Assembly: GCF_050589825.1 (NCBI RefSeq)
Contig: NZ_JBNGOZ010000003.1
Coordinates: 124,001 to 188,000 of the forward strand
DNA from: Carboxylicivirga longa
GTDB lineage: Bacteria > Bacteroidota > Bacteroidia > Bacteroidales > Marinilabiliaceae
Direction of reading: 5' to 3'
Length of the DNA stretch: 64,000 bases
The notes beneath the pieces were generated by a model that saw only the letters and a list, made by a program, of their open reading frames with translations, made no database searches and was not told the DNA's origin. The first letter of the stretch is position 1, and each line of letters begins with the position of its first letter. Positions 41,920-49,511 of this stretch are shown here, piece by piece. A program made the translations under genes and the position numbers.

Positions 41920-43410
41920 TTATTTTTTTGGCTTTACCCGTATCAAAGTTCCTTCGTAGCTCGACTGAATGGGAATGGGTAAACGCTTAATGAGGGTGGT
42001 GATAAAAGAAGATTCCTCAGTGGGAACATAACTTACCGATTCCAGAAAGGTAAATTCCTGTTTATAAGCATCGATCACAGCCTGTGTTGTTTGGCCGGAT
42101 ATAAACAGATAATCGGGCTGGAAGTGGTTCAGATGAAAACGGGCACGCGTAGCAGGGTCTTTCACCCGGTCGATGTATTGATATGTACATTGGTTTTTGA
42201 TACAGGCATAGTAAAAGCGGTCATCACCCACTATTTTGGAGTTTTGCGGTATGTGCGTATTGACCCATTCCTGAAGGGGCTGTGGGTCGCGTATGGCCTG
42301 GCTGCCGATGATAGTGGCCGCTTTAAGGGTAAAAATACCCGTGTTGCACAGGGCGATGATTAGCACCATTCCGTAAACACCTATGCGGCTCACCTGAGTG
42401 ATTTTCCTCTGGCTGATAAGTGTTAGTCCCAGTCCAATGATCATATACCAAAAGGGCATGATCAAGGCACTGTAGGCTCCGGTATCGGCCACCACAATAT
42501 AAAAGGATAAGATGGGTAAGACAAACAAAAACAGGATGGACAACTTGTGCCGTTTGGCCGCTATAAGCCCAGCGCTAAGGAAAGCGGTAAGGATTACAGG
42601 CCATTGGTAAAAGGGAATGTACAGGTTCCCACCCATATAGTTAAAGATGCTGTTGGCAGCATCACTGTCTTCCATAGCCGGGCCGGTAAAGTGTTCAATG
42701 AATCCAGTGATGGAACCAAAGGCTACGACAATCCAAATAAAATAAACCAAAGCAGGCAGCAGTGTAATAAGGCCGGCATGCAACATCTTCTTTGAGCGGA
42801 TGAACTGGTACAAGGCGTAGATAAAAAGCGGGAAGACTACCACCACAATGCGGGGCGTAGTCAACACGGCTGCTACTCCGGCAATGGCCATAATAAGGAT
42901 GTGTTTACGATGCTTGCCGGGTTGTAAATAGGCCCACCAGGCCAGTAAACCAAAAAATAAGGCTACCATATCCATGCGTCCGCTATGGCTGTTTTGCACA
43001 GTGATGACATCAACGATGAGAAGCAGCAATAAAACACGGCGTATGGTCTTACTCATGCTTAGTTGGGATGCGATGCGATTAAAAACAAAAAGACTCAAAG
43101 CCGCAAAAAGAAGAGCTACTATCCGAAACTGAAAAATACCTGTGCCAAAGAGTAAAAAGGATAAGCCTGTAAGCAAAAAATAGATGGGGCCATAGGTTAA
43201 TACCTCTTTACCGCCGGTTTGAATAGGGCATACTTCCAACATAAAGCCTTTGCCACTGAGTAGTGCTCTGGTGATGGATACATAGAAGGTCTCATCGAAC
43301 CAGGGGAGGGGACTGTAGTTCAGACTCCATAGGTGCCATAGAGCGAAAGCTCCTAATAAGGAGTAGAAGAATGTATTATTCTTTAAAATATTGCTAAATG
43401 TATTTGTCAT
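41920..43410 (-). CDS. ArnT-like GT-C glycosyltransferase (family 39 type)
   Basis: The 496-residue membrane protein has about eleven helices. The first periplasmic loop contains PWFDETFYVSITRALLSGKG, the Asp-Glu motif of the dolichyl/undecaprenyl-phosphate-sugar-dependent GT-C enzymes (ArnT/PMT). A periplasmic C-terminal domain of about 130 residues follows the last helix. It would take a sugar from the lipid carrier made by the GtrB-like/flippase pair at 39-40 kb and add it to lipid A or another glycan. The link is by context only. Confidence 0.85.
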   Translation of the reverse strand: MTNTFSNILKNNTFFYSLLGAFALWHLWSLNYSPLPWFDETFYVSITRALLSGKGFMLEVCPIQTGGKEVLTYGPIYFLLTGLSFLLFGTGIFQFRIVALLFAALSLFVFNRIASQLSMSKTIRRVLLLLLIVDVITVQNSHSGRMDMVALFFGLLAWWAYLQPGKHRKHILIMAIAGVAAVLTTPRIVVVVFPLFIYALYQFIRSKKMLHAGLITLLPALVYFIWIVVAFGSITGFIEHFTGPAMEDSDAANSIFNYMGGNLYIPFYQWPVILTAFLSAGLIAAKRHKLSILFLFVLPILSFYIVVADTGAYSALIMPFWYMIIGLGLTLISQRKITQVSRIGVYGMVLIIALCNTGIFTLKAATIIGSQAIRDPQPLQEWVNTHIPQNSKIVGDDRFYYACIKNQCTYQYIDRVKDPATRARFHLNHFQPDYLFISGQTTQAVIDAYKQEFTFLESVSYVPTEESSFITTLIKRLPIPIQSSYEGTLIRVKPKK

Positions 43411-43440
43411 GATGTTGTAATAAATATATGCTTGTTCGAT

Positions 43441-43930
43441 TTATAGGTTGTTAGGTCAATAGGTTGATAGGTCAATAGGTTGATAGGTCAATGGGTCAAT
43501 AGATCGATAGGTTAATAGGATATAGGACTTAGGTTATAGGATTAGGGTTTGAGGTGCTACGGTGTGCGGATTTGGATATGATGGTTACGTTTTGGGTTTG
43601 TTACTGTACATATAATGCCGATTACTGATTTTAATCGCAAAGCTCGCACAACCTGTCCCGGCTCAGACGGGAAAAAATAGAATCACCAAGCTCGTAAAGT
43701 ATTTTTTTTCTGCGTTTATGGCGCCATCTTCCTTTTGGGGAAGTACGCGAAGCGGGACTTTCCCCCTCAGTCCTACGGACAGCTCCCCTCCCGAAGGGTC
43801 GGGACAGGCACGGGAGAATAGATTGATAGCAAAGTTGGTAATCAGAATACGTTCCTGACTTTTTAGCCGGTGCTTCCTGTTACCAGGCTCGCATCTTGAT
43901 TGACAAGGCGCTTAGTAAGCTGCAATCCAT
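43441..43930. repeat. Heptad/octad TAGG array, CCCC/GGGG palindromes and a GCTTAGTAAGC repeat (gene-free 43411-43911)
   Basis: 43443-43550 alternates 8-base TAGGTCAA/TAGGTTGA and 7-base TAGGNNN units. 43728-43820 is a CCCC/GGGG-family element with the CAGTCCTACGGACAG core. 43884-43928 is the CAGGCTCGCATC...GGCGCTTAGTAAGC repeat, whose end supplies the last codons and stop of the GNAT toxin gene. Confidence 0.8.
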
Positions 43931-44421
43931 ATTATTAGTTGTCCAATTATTTTCATTGGGAGAAATAATTTTTTACTGTCAGGTAGTTGTTCAAATCCAT
44001 ATTTCTTATAGAAGTTAAAGGCTTTGTCATTTATTGGATCCACTATTACTGCCATTGCCCCAATACTCTCGTTCGATAGTTTGTAGCTCCTGAATAGTGC
44101 ATCTAAAAGAAGATGTTCGCCCAGTCCGCTTCCTTTTGTTTTAATATCTCTTGCCAGTCGGCCTAATAAAATAACAGGTGCATTATAGCCTTTGGGCATT
44201 TTCTTTAAATATTTGAGAGGGATTACATCTCTACCCAGACTTTCGCTTGTTAAAGTGTAGTAGCCAATAACATTTTGTTTTTCATCGATAACCACAAAGC
44301 AGGTGGCCAGCCTTTTTCGAATATCCTGACTTACTTGTTTCCTGATATATTCAGTTAATGTTGATTCTTCACCCACAAAATTTTTTCTATTATGTGTGTG
44401 TGCTAAGAGTTGTATTTTCAC
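43912..44421 (-). CDS. GNAT-type toxin (TacT/AtaT-like acetyltransferase)
   Basis: A 169-residue GNAT protein. It has FVVIDEKQNVIGYYTLTSESL, then VILLGRLARDIKTKGSGLGEHLLLDALFR with the acetyl-CoA loop, and FNFYKKYGFEQLPD near the end. TacT-type toxins acetylate aminoacyl-tRNA and block translation. The gene follows a DUF1778 ribbon-helix-helix antitoxin with a 4-base overlap, the standard arrangement. Its last residues (WIAAY) and stop lie in an interspersed repeat, so the original C-terminus was probably replaced; the catalytic Tyr region (FYKKYGF) is intact. Confidence 0.92.
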   Translation of the reverse strand: MKIQLLAHTHNRKNFVGEESTLTEYIRKQVSQDIRKRLATCFVVIDEKQNVIGYYTLTSESLGRDVIPLKYLKKMPKGYNAPVILLGRLARDIKTKGSGLGEHLLLDALFRSYKLSNESIGAMAVIVDPINDKAFNFYKKYGFEQLPDSKKLFLPMKIIGQLIIWIAAY

Positions 44422-44705
44422 TCGGTATCCGTTTGAGACTTATACTTTTCAGCCGCTTTCAGTAAATTCGAATTGGGTTTTCCATTTCCAAATACGGCCT
44501 CAAAAAATGCGGCTCTGTCTCTTTCGCTGGCAATAATTCTATCATTTTGAGCAACAATTTTTTCTGCTTGCTTTTTTACAATTCGAACAATAAAACTACT
44601 AAACGACTTGTCGCCACTTAACTGCTGTGCTTTTTTAAAGACCTGCTTGTCATGTGAGGATATCCTGATAACAATTCGCTCATCTTTATTTATCTGTGCA
44701 TCCAT
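44418..44705 (-). CDS. DUF1778 ribbon-helix-helix antitoxin (TacA-like)
   Basis: From ATG 44705 the 95-residue product MDAQINKDERIVIRISSHDKQVF begins with the RHH beta strand typical of DUF1778. A helical part and a toxin-wrapping tail with DRAAFFEAVFGNGKPNSNLLKAA follow. A longer frame from 44747 exists, but a -7 box at 44722-44729 would put the transcript start inside it, so the shorter start is preferred. It would neutralise the GNAT toxin and repress the operon. Confidence 0.9.
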   Translation of the reverse strand: MDAQINKDERIVIRISSHDKQVFKKAQQLSGDKSFSSFIVRIVKKQAEKIVAQNDRIIASERDRAAFFEAVFGNGKPNSNLLKAAEKYKSQTDTE

Positions 44706-44721
44706 TCCATTTAGCTTTTTA

Positions 44722-44729
44722 CAAATGTA
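44722..44729 (-). promoter_or_regulatory. -7 box (TACATTTG) of the GNAT/RHH module
   Basis: The minus strand reads TACATTTG, a perfect TAnnTTTG, 17 bases before the chosen antitoxin ATG. The -33 region is not convincing. Confidence 0.35.
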
Positions 44730-44879
44730 CGGCAAATAATCGTACATTATAACTGATGATTTTAATAGCTTGTGGATCGTCAGTTAAGGAACGTAGCATA
44801 CTAAGCAATCTGCTGCTGAAGATGCGTTCCAGATTTTTTCTCAACTGATTTCAGAAGTAACAGAACTCGGAATATAGGT

Positions 44880-45100
44880 GGTCGATTTGTGATTAGCGCT
44901 TATTTTCGGCTAAAGCCGGATGGTTTGACTGTGGTTAGTCAACGGCATGAATGCCGTTGTTAGTTATATGGCTTCTTCCATGTGTATTAATGCTATTATC
45001 ACTCGCTGTAGTCTTTAGCCTGCTGATTTCGGCTAAAGCGGGGTTGTGGTTGGTCAACGGCATAAATACCGTTGTTAGTGATGATCTAAGGTTGCTTTTT
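44880..45100. repeat. CAACGGCAT..ATGCCGTTG REP copies with GGCTAAAGCC arms
   Basis: Copies are centred near 44950 (CAACGGCATGAATGCCGTTG) and 45067 (one mismatch), each followed by TTAGT. TTTCGGCTAAAGCC occurs at about 44903 and 45028. Small frames in this interval are read through these repeats. The rest of 44706-45181 shows nothing coding. Confidence 0.8.
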
Positions 45101-45181
45101 ATAAGGACAGCTTCCCTACAGGTTTTGTGGGATAGGCATAAGTATATAAAGGAGGAGAACTTATTTAATGAAACAGCCTCT

Positions 45182-45496
45182 CTATTGCTGATTTTCAACA
45201 TCCAACAGTATTTGTCCTTCGTTAAGAATATGAGCTTTTAATTTATTATTATCGATTTTGTTAAAATCTATTATCTCAATAAAAAAGGGTATAGGCTCCT
45301 CTTCATTTAGTGCATCAATGGCATATAGTATATCGTGGTTGCTAATATTGGTGCCCATCACAGCAATGTCAATATCTGAACCCGGTTTGTAATTACCCAT
45401 GGCTCGTGAACCAAACAGCCAAGCTTTTTCAATACCCTTTATATTCTTCAGGTGATGTATCAAGGCATCCATATCGCGCTGCATTAATCCGTACAT
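45182..45496 (-). CDS. MNT-domain nucleotidyltransferase (MntA-like antitoxin)
   Basis: A 104-residue minimal nucleotidyltransferase. GSRAMGNYKPGSDIDIAVMG carries the Gly-Ser and Asp-x-Asp catalytic motif (about residues 27-46). In HEPN-MNT modules this protein AMPylates the HEPN toxin. It follows the HEPN gene by 5 bases. The third catalytic acid may be in FFIEIIDF. Confidence 0.9.
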   Translation of the reverse strand: MYGLMQRDMDALIHHLKNIKGIEKAWLFGSRAMGNYKPGSDIDIAVMGTNISNHDILYAIDALNEEEPIPFFIEIIDFNKIDNNKLKAHILNEGQILLDVENQQ

Positions 45497-45501
45497 CGCA
45501 T

Positions 45502-45903
45502 TTATATTTTTCGGTTAAAAGTTGAGTAAAGCTCCTTGAGCAAAGGAAAATAGATACCTGTTATTTTGCCTTCGATGAGCAGGGCTGTAGCTTCATCATA
45601 GGTGTGTACGGTTAAATTACGGTCGGTCAGTGCATCTATCCAATCATGCCCATTTTCGATTAAACCTTGCTGAAAAGCCGTTTTGATGGCTTCGCGCGGA
45701 CTTTTCACCTCTGTGCCATTGGCCTCCAGGTAATCTTTGAGTACTTTCCATGCCAGTTCAAAACTCATTTCAAAAAACTGTATCAGGCCGGCACGTTCTA
45801 AAATGGTATCTGTTCCTTTATTAACAGCCGACTCCAATAATTTAAATGAGCGTTCGTAATTTTCAAAGCGCTGTTGCCAGCGTATGTCCTTTAATTCATC
45901 CAT
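45502..45903 (-). CDS. HEPN-domain toxin (HI0074/HepT-like)
   Basis: From ATG 45903 the 133-residue helical protein (MDELKDIRWQQRFENYERSF) matches the HI0074 family of nucleotidyltransferase partners. DRNLTVHTYDE near residue 95 carries the R-x4-H RNase motif of HEPN toxins, followed by a Tyr that MntA-type enzymes modify. A longer frame from 45954 adds 17 non-conserved residues. The pair is a plausible type VII toxin-antitoxin module inserted in the polysaccharide locus. Confidence 0.88.
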   Translation of the reverse strand: MDELKDIRWQQRFENYERSFKLLESAVNKGTDTILERAGLIQFFEMSFELAWKVLKDYLEANGTEVKSPREAIKTAFQQGLIENGHDWIDALTDRNLTVHTYDEATALLIEGKITGIYFPLLKELYSTFNRKI

Positions 45904-46033
45904 GTGTTCAAATTTTGAATGGTCGTTCAGATTCTTACATTGTTTAAATGGCATTTACACGTAAACCTTTATTCGTTTGTTGTTCTAAGATAGATAAAAT
46001 TGAAGAAATAAAAGTTTCATTATCCTGCAAAGT

Positions 46034-46275
46034 TTCTTGGATGTCAACGGCATAAATGCCGTTGTTAGTGATATGGCCTCTGCCGCGGGCTTTAGCCTGC
46101 GGAATGCTGTAATGCCAATAGATGGCTTTACCCGAAACCATATTCTAATGGATGTGTACCAAACAAATGCCCTCGCTATTTAAACTGCTTTGATATTGTA
46201 GCCGATTCACACGATGGTTAATTCAGGCTCGCATCTTAACAGACATCCATTTATTAAGTTGCGAGGCGTTCGAAA
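46034..46275. repeat. REP copy plus CAGGCTCGCATC repeat (gene-free 45904-46426)
   Basis: CAACGGCATAAATGCCGTTG at about 46039-46058 is followed by GGGCTTTAGCCTGCGG and GGCTTTACCCGAAAC, the same order as around the IS200-like genes. CAGGCTCGCATCTTA at 46224 begins a degenerate copy of the GCTTAGTAAGC repeat. Bases 46280-46426 show nothing definite. Confidence 0.75.
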
Positions 46276-46426
46276 AAAAGACCAATAACGACGGTTTTCT
46301 TAAAATTCTTTTGAACGGGCTTGTATTTTTTGTGAATTATTGAGGCTCACAGATAACTCCTTGGCGGACTTCCGGTAGGAGGTGGTAAAGGAGCCCGGTG
46401 AGCACCATAATCAAAAACAATGAGCT

Positions 46427-47152
46427 ATGTGTAACTTGCAAGATTACGAGGCCTCGCTGCCCTTGGCACAGGCCATTTCACTTGAGGACATTAAAACGCC
46501 TTCCATACCCGTGGGTATCTACAGTCAGGAGGCGGAAGATTTGCACCAGTGGTGCCAAAAAGACAAAGAAGCCCTGATGGGAGCCGGTGTTCCCGAGGAC
46601 TATTTCGATTTACTGAACCGGGCAGCCGGTGGATTGCGGCAGGCACAATCCATCTGGAGCGAGGAACAGAAGACCCGCCAGGATGCCGAGCAACAATGGG
46701 CCGATGAGGCACCGGAGGCCTTTGACTTGCGCGACCGTATGGTGCATGCCTTCCGTTATGCTTACCGTAAGGATGACGATTTGCTGGGCAGGGTAAGTGC
46801 CATCAACGAAGGATCGAGCAACGCCGATATGATTCAGGACCTGAACGATCTGGCCATATTGGGTCAATCAAACCCCGAGCCTTTGCAGGCCATTAACTTC
46901 GATATGGCACTATTGGAGCAATGTGCTGCTACCTCGGCTAAGCTGGCCGATATACGGGCCATGGCCAATGGCGAGAAATTTGAGACCAACGAGAGCCTGC
47001 TGATCCGTAACCGCATGTACACCCTGCTAAAAACCTACGTGGATGCCATACGCGATGCGGGTAAATATCTTTTCTGGCGCGACGAACGCCGCTTAGTTGG
47101 CTATGGTAGTCGCTTTTTACGGGATAAGAACCGAAAAGCGAAAGCTGAGTAA
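46427..47152 (+). CDS. Uncharacterised alpha-helical protein
   Basis: I do not recognise this family. The 241-residue product is soluble, acidic in the first two thirds and mostly helical, with no signal peptide. Notable are the early IPVGIYSQEAEDLHQWCQ and the Ala-rich middle (AAGGLRQAQSIW, QWADEAPEAFDLRDRM). LLIRNRMYTLLKTYVDAIRDAGKYLFW comes near the end, and the tail is basic (RFLRDKNRKAKAE). Length and composition suggest a real gene, and its codon use is like its neighbours. It is alone on the plus strand and followed at once by a 21-22 bp periodic array, a pairing worth noting. Confidence 0.7.
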   Translation: MCNLQDYEASLPLAQAISLEDIKTPSIPVGIYSQEAEDLHQWCQKDKEALMGAGVPEDYFDLLNRAAGGLRQAQSIWSEEQKTRQDAEQQWADEAPEAFDLRDRMVHAFRYAYRKDDDLLGRVSAINEGSSNADMIQDLNDLAILGQSNPEPLQAINFDMALLEQCAATSAKLADIRAMANGEKFETNESLLIRNRMYTLLKTYVDAIRDAGKYLFWRDERRLVGYGSRFLRDKNRKAKAE

Positions 47153-47233
47153 CGCTTCGATAACGTCCTGGTGGTTTGGGTATTTTTTTTGTTTTGCCCC
47201 GTGTAGTATGATAGTGTTACATGGGGCAAACTG

Positions 47234-47425
47234 CTATCTGATTGGGCTTAGCTCTTATCTGGGCACGTCAAACACCTATCTGGATGGGTGAAAACTCCTA
47301 TCCTTGTTTAATAGAAAATCATTACACAAGGTAAACCTCCTATCTGGGCCACTTTATCTCCTATCTGAATGTCAGAAAACACTTATCCGAGCCACTTAAA
47401 TCCCTATCCGGGTGGGTCACTTCCC
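47234..47425 (+). repeat. Array of CTATCTGG units spaced 21-22 bp
   Basis: The core TATCTGG or TATCCGG/TATCTGA recurs with its first base at 47235, 47256, 47277, 47299, 47341, 47362, 47384 and 47405. The spacings are 21, 21, 22, 42, 21, 22 and 21. Units also share GGGT and AAA/ACTCC segments between cores. An extra TATC at 47355 breaks the rule. It is unlike a CRISPR array in spacing and has no unique spacers. Confidence 0.8.
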
Positions 47426-47600
47426 CCAGGGGAAGTACCTGCAAGGCGATGGGATCATCTTCCTTTGGGGGAAGTACGCGAAGCGGGATGGGGGACTTTC
47501 CCCCTCAGTCCTGCGGACAGCTCCCTCCCGAAGGGTCGGGACAGGCACGGGAGCATACCCCCTCAGTCCTACGGACAGCTCCCCCGGGGGAGCATAGTTT
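47415..47600. repeat. CCCC/GGGG palindromic repeat cluster beside the DUF559 gene
   Basis: Alternating cores (TTCCCCCAGGGGAA, TTTGGGGGAA), CAGTCCTGCGGACAG and CTCCCCCGGGGGAG, with arms AAGTACGCGAAGCGG and CGAAGGGTCGGGACAGG. A further copy is at 48016-48056. The 3' end of the DUF559 frame reads into it. Confidence 0.85.
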
Positions 47601-47979
47601 TTCGTTCTTCAATTACTTGCTCGATGATGCTTAGCGTTAGCGATAGGTCGTTGAGTATCATCCCGTCTTCAAAGCGAAGTACTTTAAAACCGATGGCCTC
47701 AAGGTCTTTATCACGCTTTTGATCTCTTTCGGCAGCACCTTCCACCAGGTGACTTGCCCCGTCGCACTCGATGATGAGCAATAACTCGCGACACATAAAA
47801 TCGGCAATGTAATGCAGCACGGGTCGTTGACGTAGGAACTTAACACCCATGGCACTGTTTTTTAGGCCATATTTCCACAAGCAGGCTTCTGATTTGGTAA
47901 AGCGCTTACGCAGTCTCCTGGCTCGTTCAGTCAGGTAAGGGTTGTGGTACCAGTTATTTTCTTTTGAGACGCGTTGCAT
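47569..47979 (-). CDS. DUF559 family endonuclease-like protein
   Basis: A 136-residue Vsr-related PD-(D/E)xK-like protein. TKSEACLWKYGLKN and GVKFLRQRPVLHYIADFM lead to the acidic motif ADFMCRELLLIIECDG (Asp...Glu-x-Asp), and VLRFEDGMILND follows. The last residues (TMLPRGSCP) are encoded by the flanking palindromic repeat, so the natural end may have been nearer IEERK. The family function is not established; a DNA nicking or repair role is plausible. It lies wholly between copies of one repeat family. Confidence 0.85.
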   Translation of the reverse strand: MQRVSKENNWYHNPYLTERARRLRKRFTKSEACLWKYGLKNSAMGVKFLRQRPVLHYIADFMCRELLLIIECDGASHLVEGAAERDQKRDKDLEAIGFKVLRFEDGMILNDLSLTLSIIEQVIEERKTMLPRGSCP

Positions 47980-48063
47980 CCGAGAAAGTTCTGAAAGAAA
48001 GATGAGAGAGTCAAGTCCCCCTCAGTCCTACGGACAGCTCCCCAAGGGGAGCATACCTAAAAC

Positions 48064-49389
48064 CTACCAACCTAACAGCTCCAAGGTTCTGCGTGCCACT
48101 ACATCCCAGGTGTATTTCTCTTTTACTCTATTATAGGCGTTTTCTTTCATTTGCTGCAGCTCACTATCGTCAACCGACATGGCTTCCATCATTGCGTTTT
48201 TAAGCCCACTCACAATATCACCTGATATCAACCAGCCATTGTTTTTATCCACCAGTTCGCCAGAGGCTCCCACATCGGTGGCGATAAGGGCACAGCCACA
48301 GGCCATAGCCTCCAGTATCACAGTGGGCATGCCTTCGGAGTAGGAGGGGCAAAGCAATACATCGCTCTCGTGCAGCAATGTTTGTATGGTTTGCTGGGAG
48401 GTGATGGTGCCGTGGTAGTGTAGGTAATTAGGTCGATAGGCTGATAGGTCGCTAGGGTTTGTTTTGTAGGGTTTGGGGTTTAGGTTGTGGGGTTTAGGGT
48501 TTAGGGTTGTAGTGTTTCTTTTCGCCCTATCACCAATGCCCTTCGTCCTATGCCCTATACCCTTTGCCCTATGCCCTATATCCTTTTCATTATCTCCTAA
48601 ATCCAACCTTTTATTCTCTGGTATCGGTCCTATAAAATGGAGCTCAAAGGCGCTGCCTTCTGCTGTTAATTGCTGTGCCACGGTATTAATCTCCTCTATG
48701 CCTTTGCGGCGTTCGTAACGGCCGATGAAGATAAAGCGGCGGATAGTATTTTGAAACCTGACAGGTTTATTGATGTTTTGAAACGCAAACCTGTCAGGTT
48801 TTATTTCTTGCAGCCATTCCGGCGATATGGCATTGGGCACTTCAAACACCGAACCCGCTTTGGCACCCTGTTGATATAATAGAGGTGTTAGCTTGCCGCC
48901 CAGAGAAATTTGTTTGTTGGAATGCTTGATAATCGGTTTGGCAGCTATACGTAATAAATGGTGTTCTAACTTATTTTTCCGGTTAATGGCCTTTTGGTAC
49001 ATCTCCAACCCGTGCAGGTTAGTGACTACCCTGGGGTGTTGGGGGTGTTGTTTTAAGATGTACCACCCGGTAAAGCCCTGAGCGTAGATGCCATCATAGC
49101 TTTTGTCACTGACAGCCTTGTAAAGGGCTTTGGAATAGCAGTAGCTATTGTACACATAATGCCCTGGAAATGAGGGCGAGGACGGGTGCTTTACAAAATG
49201 AAACTGCAGGCGCTGCAACTCATCCGCGGTAAAATGCGCCTGTAAGCTTACATCGTCTGCCTGATTGGGATGAAAGATATGTACGTTTACACCTTGCCGG
49301 GCCCAGTACTTAGCCAGGTAGTAGCTGTGCTTTTGTATGCCACCCAAAGTAAAAGGGTAGAAGCCGTCGGTGAGGAGTGCGATGGTCAT
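48064..49389 (-). CDS. Glycosyltransferase family 4 protein with two repeat-derived inserts
   Basis: A GT-B transferase of 441 residues, longer than the usual 360-380. LTDGFYPFTLGGIQKHSYYLAKYW starts the acceptor domain. RFIFIGRYERRKGIEEI starts the donor domain, and LLCPSYSEGMPTVILEAMACGCALIATDVG carries the E-x7-E motif. Residues about 270-330 (IGHRAKG, IGHRTKG and IGDRAKR, then Asn/Pro/Lys-rich text) are encoded by TAGGNNN heptads in both orientations. Residues about 197-218 are encoded by two AAACCTGACAGGTTT-type palindromes. Both keep the frame. The final LLGW and the TAG stop are also repeat-derived. Confidence 0.9.
   Translation of the reverse strand: MTIALLTDGFYPFTLGGIQKHSYYLAKYWARQGVNVHIFHPNQADDVSLQAHFTADELQRLQFHFVKHPSSPSFPGHYVYNSYCYSKALYKAVSDKSYDGIYAQGFTGWYILKQHPQHPRVVTNLHGLEMYQKAINRKNKLEHHLLRIAAKPIIKHSNKQISLGGKLTPLLYQQGAKAGSVFEVPNAISPEWLQEIKPDRFAFQNINKPVRFQNTIRRFIFIGRYERRKGIEEINTVAQQLTAEGSAFELHFIGPIPENKRLDLGDNEKDIGHRAKGIGHRTKGIGDRAKRNTTTLNPKPHNLNPKPYKTNPSDLSAYRPNYLHYHGTITSQQTIQTLLHESDVLLCPSYSEGMPTVILEAMACGCALIATDVGASGELVDKNNGWLISGDIVSGLKNAMMEAMSVDDSELQQMKENAYNRVKEKYTWDVVARRTLELLGW
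48421..48600. repeat. TAGGNNN heptad arrays inside a glycosyltransferase gene
   Basis: About 90 bases of TAGG/TTTAGGG-type units on the plus strand are followed by about 60 bases of complementary CCCTANNN units (for example CCCTATG, CCCTATA). They encode about 60 extra residues with 7-residue periodicity. Confidence 0.9.
48754..48801. repeat. Pair of AAACCTGACAGGTTT palindromes inside the same gene
   Basis: Palindromes at 48754-48768 and 48787-48801 are separated by 18 bases. A third copy is intergenic at 51097-51111. Confidence 0.85.
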
Positions 49390-49447
49390 GAAGTTAGGTA
49401 TTAGTTATTAGGACGCAGCAGAGCTGCTTTAGGGGTTAGATTATTAG

Positions 49448-49497
49448 ATTGTTAGGTGAATAGGGGATAGGATTTAGGAAATAGGGTATAGGGGGGT
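49448..49497 (+). repeat. TAGGNNN heptad array
   Basis: Units TAGGGGA, TAGGATT, TAGGAAA and TAGGGTA run together between the glycosyltransferase start and the AlbA_2-domain gene. Otherwise 49390-49511 holds nothing visible. Confidence 0.75.
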
Positions 49498-49511
49498 AAT
49501 GTATTCGGTAT

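Noticed and set aside
44935..45241. Short frames on both strands between the two toxin-antitoxin modules
   Set aside because: They consist largely of CAACGGCAT palindromes and GGCTAAAGCC arms.
47234..47425. CRISPR array
   Set aside because: The period of 21-22 bp with partly conserved intervening bases leaves no room for unique spacers, and no cas gene is present.
47369..47722. Three overlapping plus-strand frames of 61-117 residues
   Set aside because: Pro/Gly/Ser-rich translations of palindromic repeats that run into the DUF559 gene on the other strand.
48470..48513. Telomere-like TTTAGGG repeats suggesting eukaryotic contamination
   Set aside because: They are part of the TAGGNNN heptad arrays found throughout the bacterial locus, with variable units and coding context.
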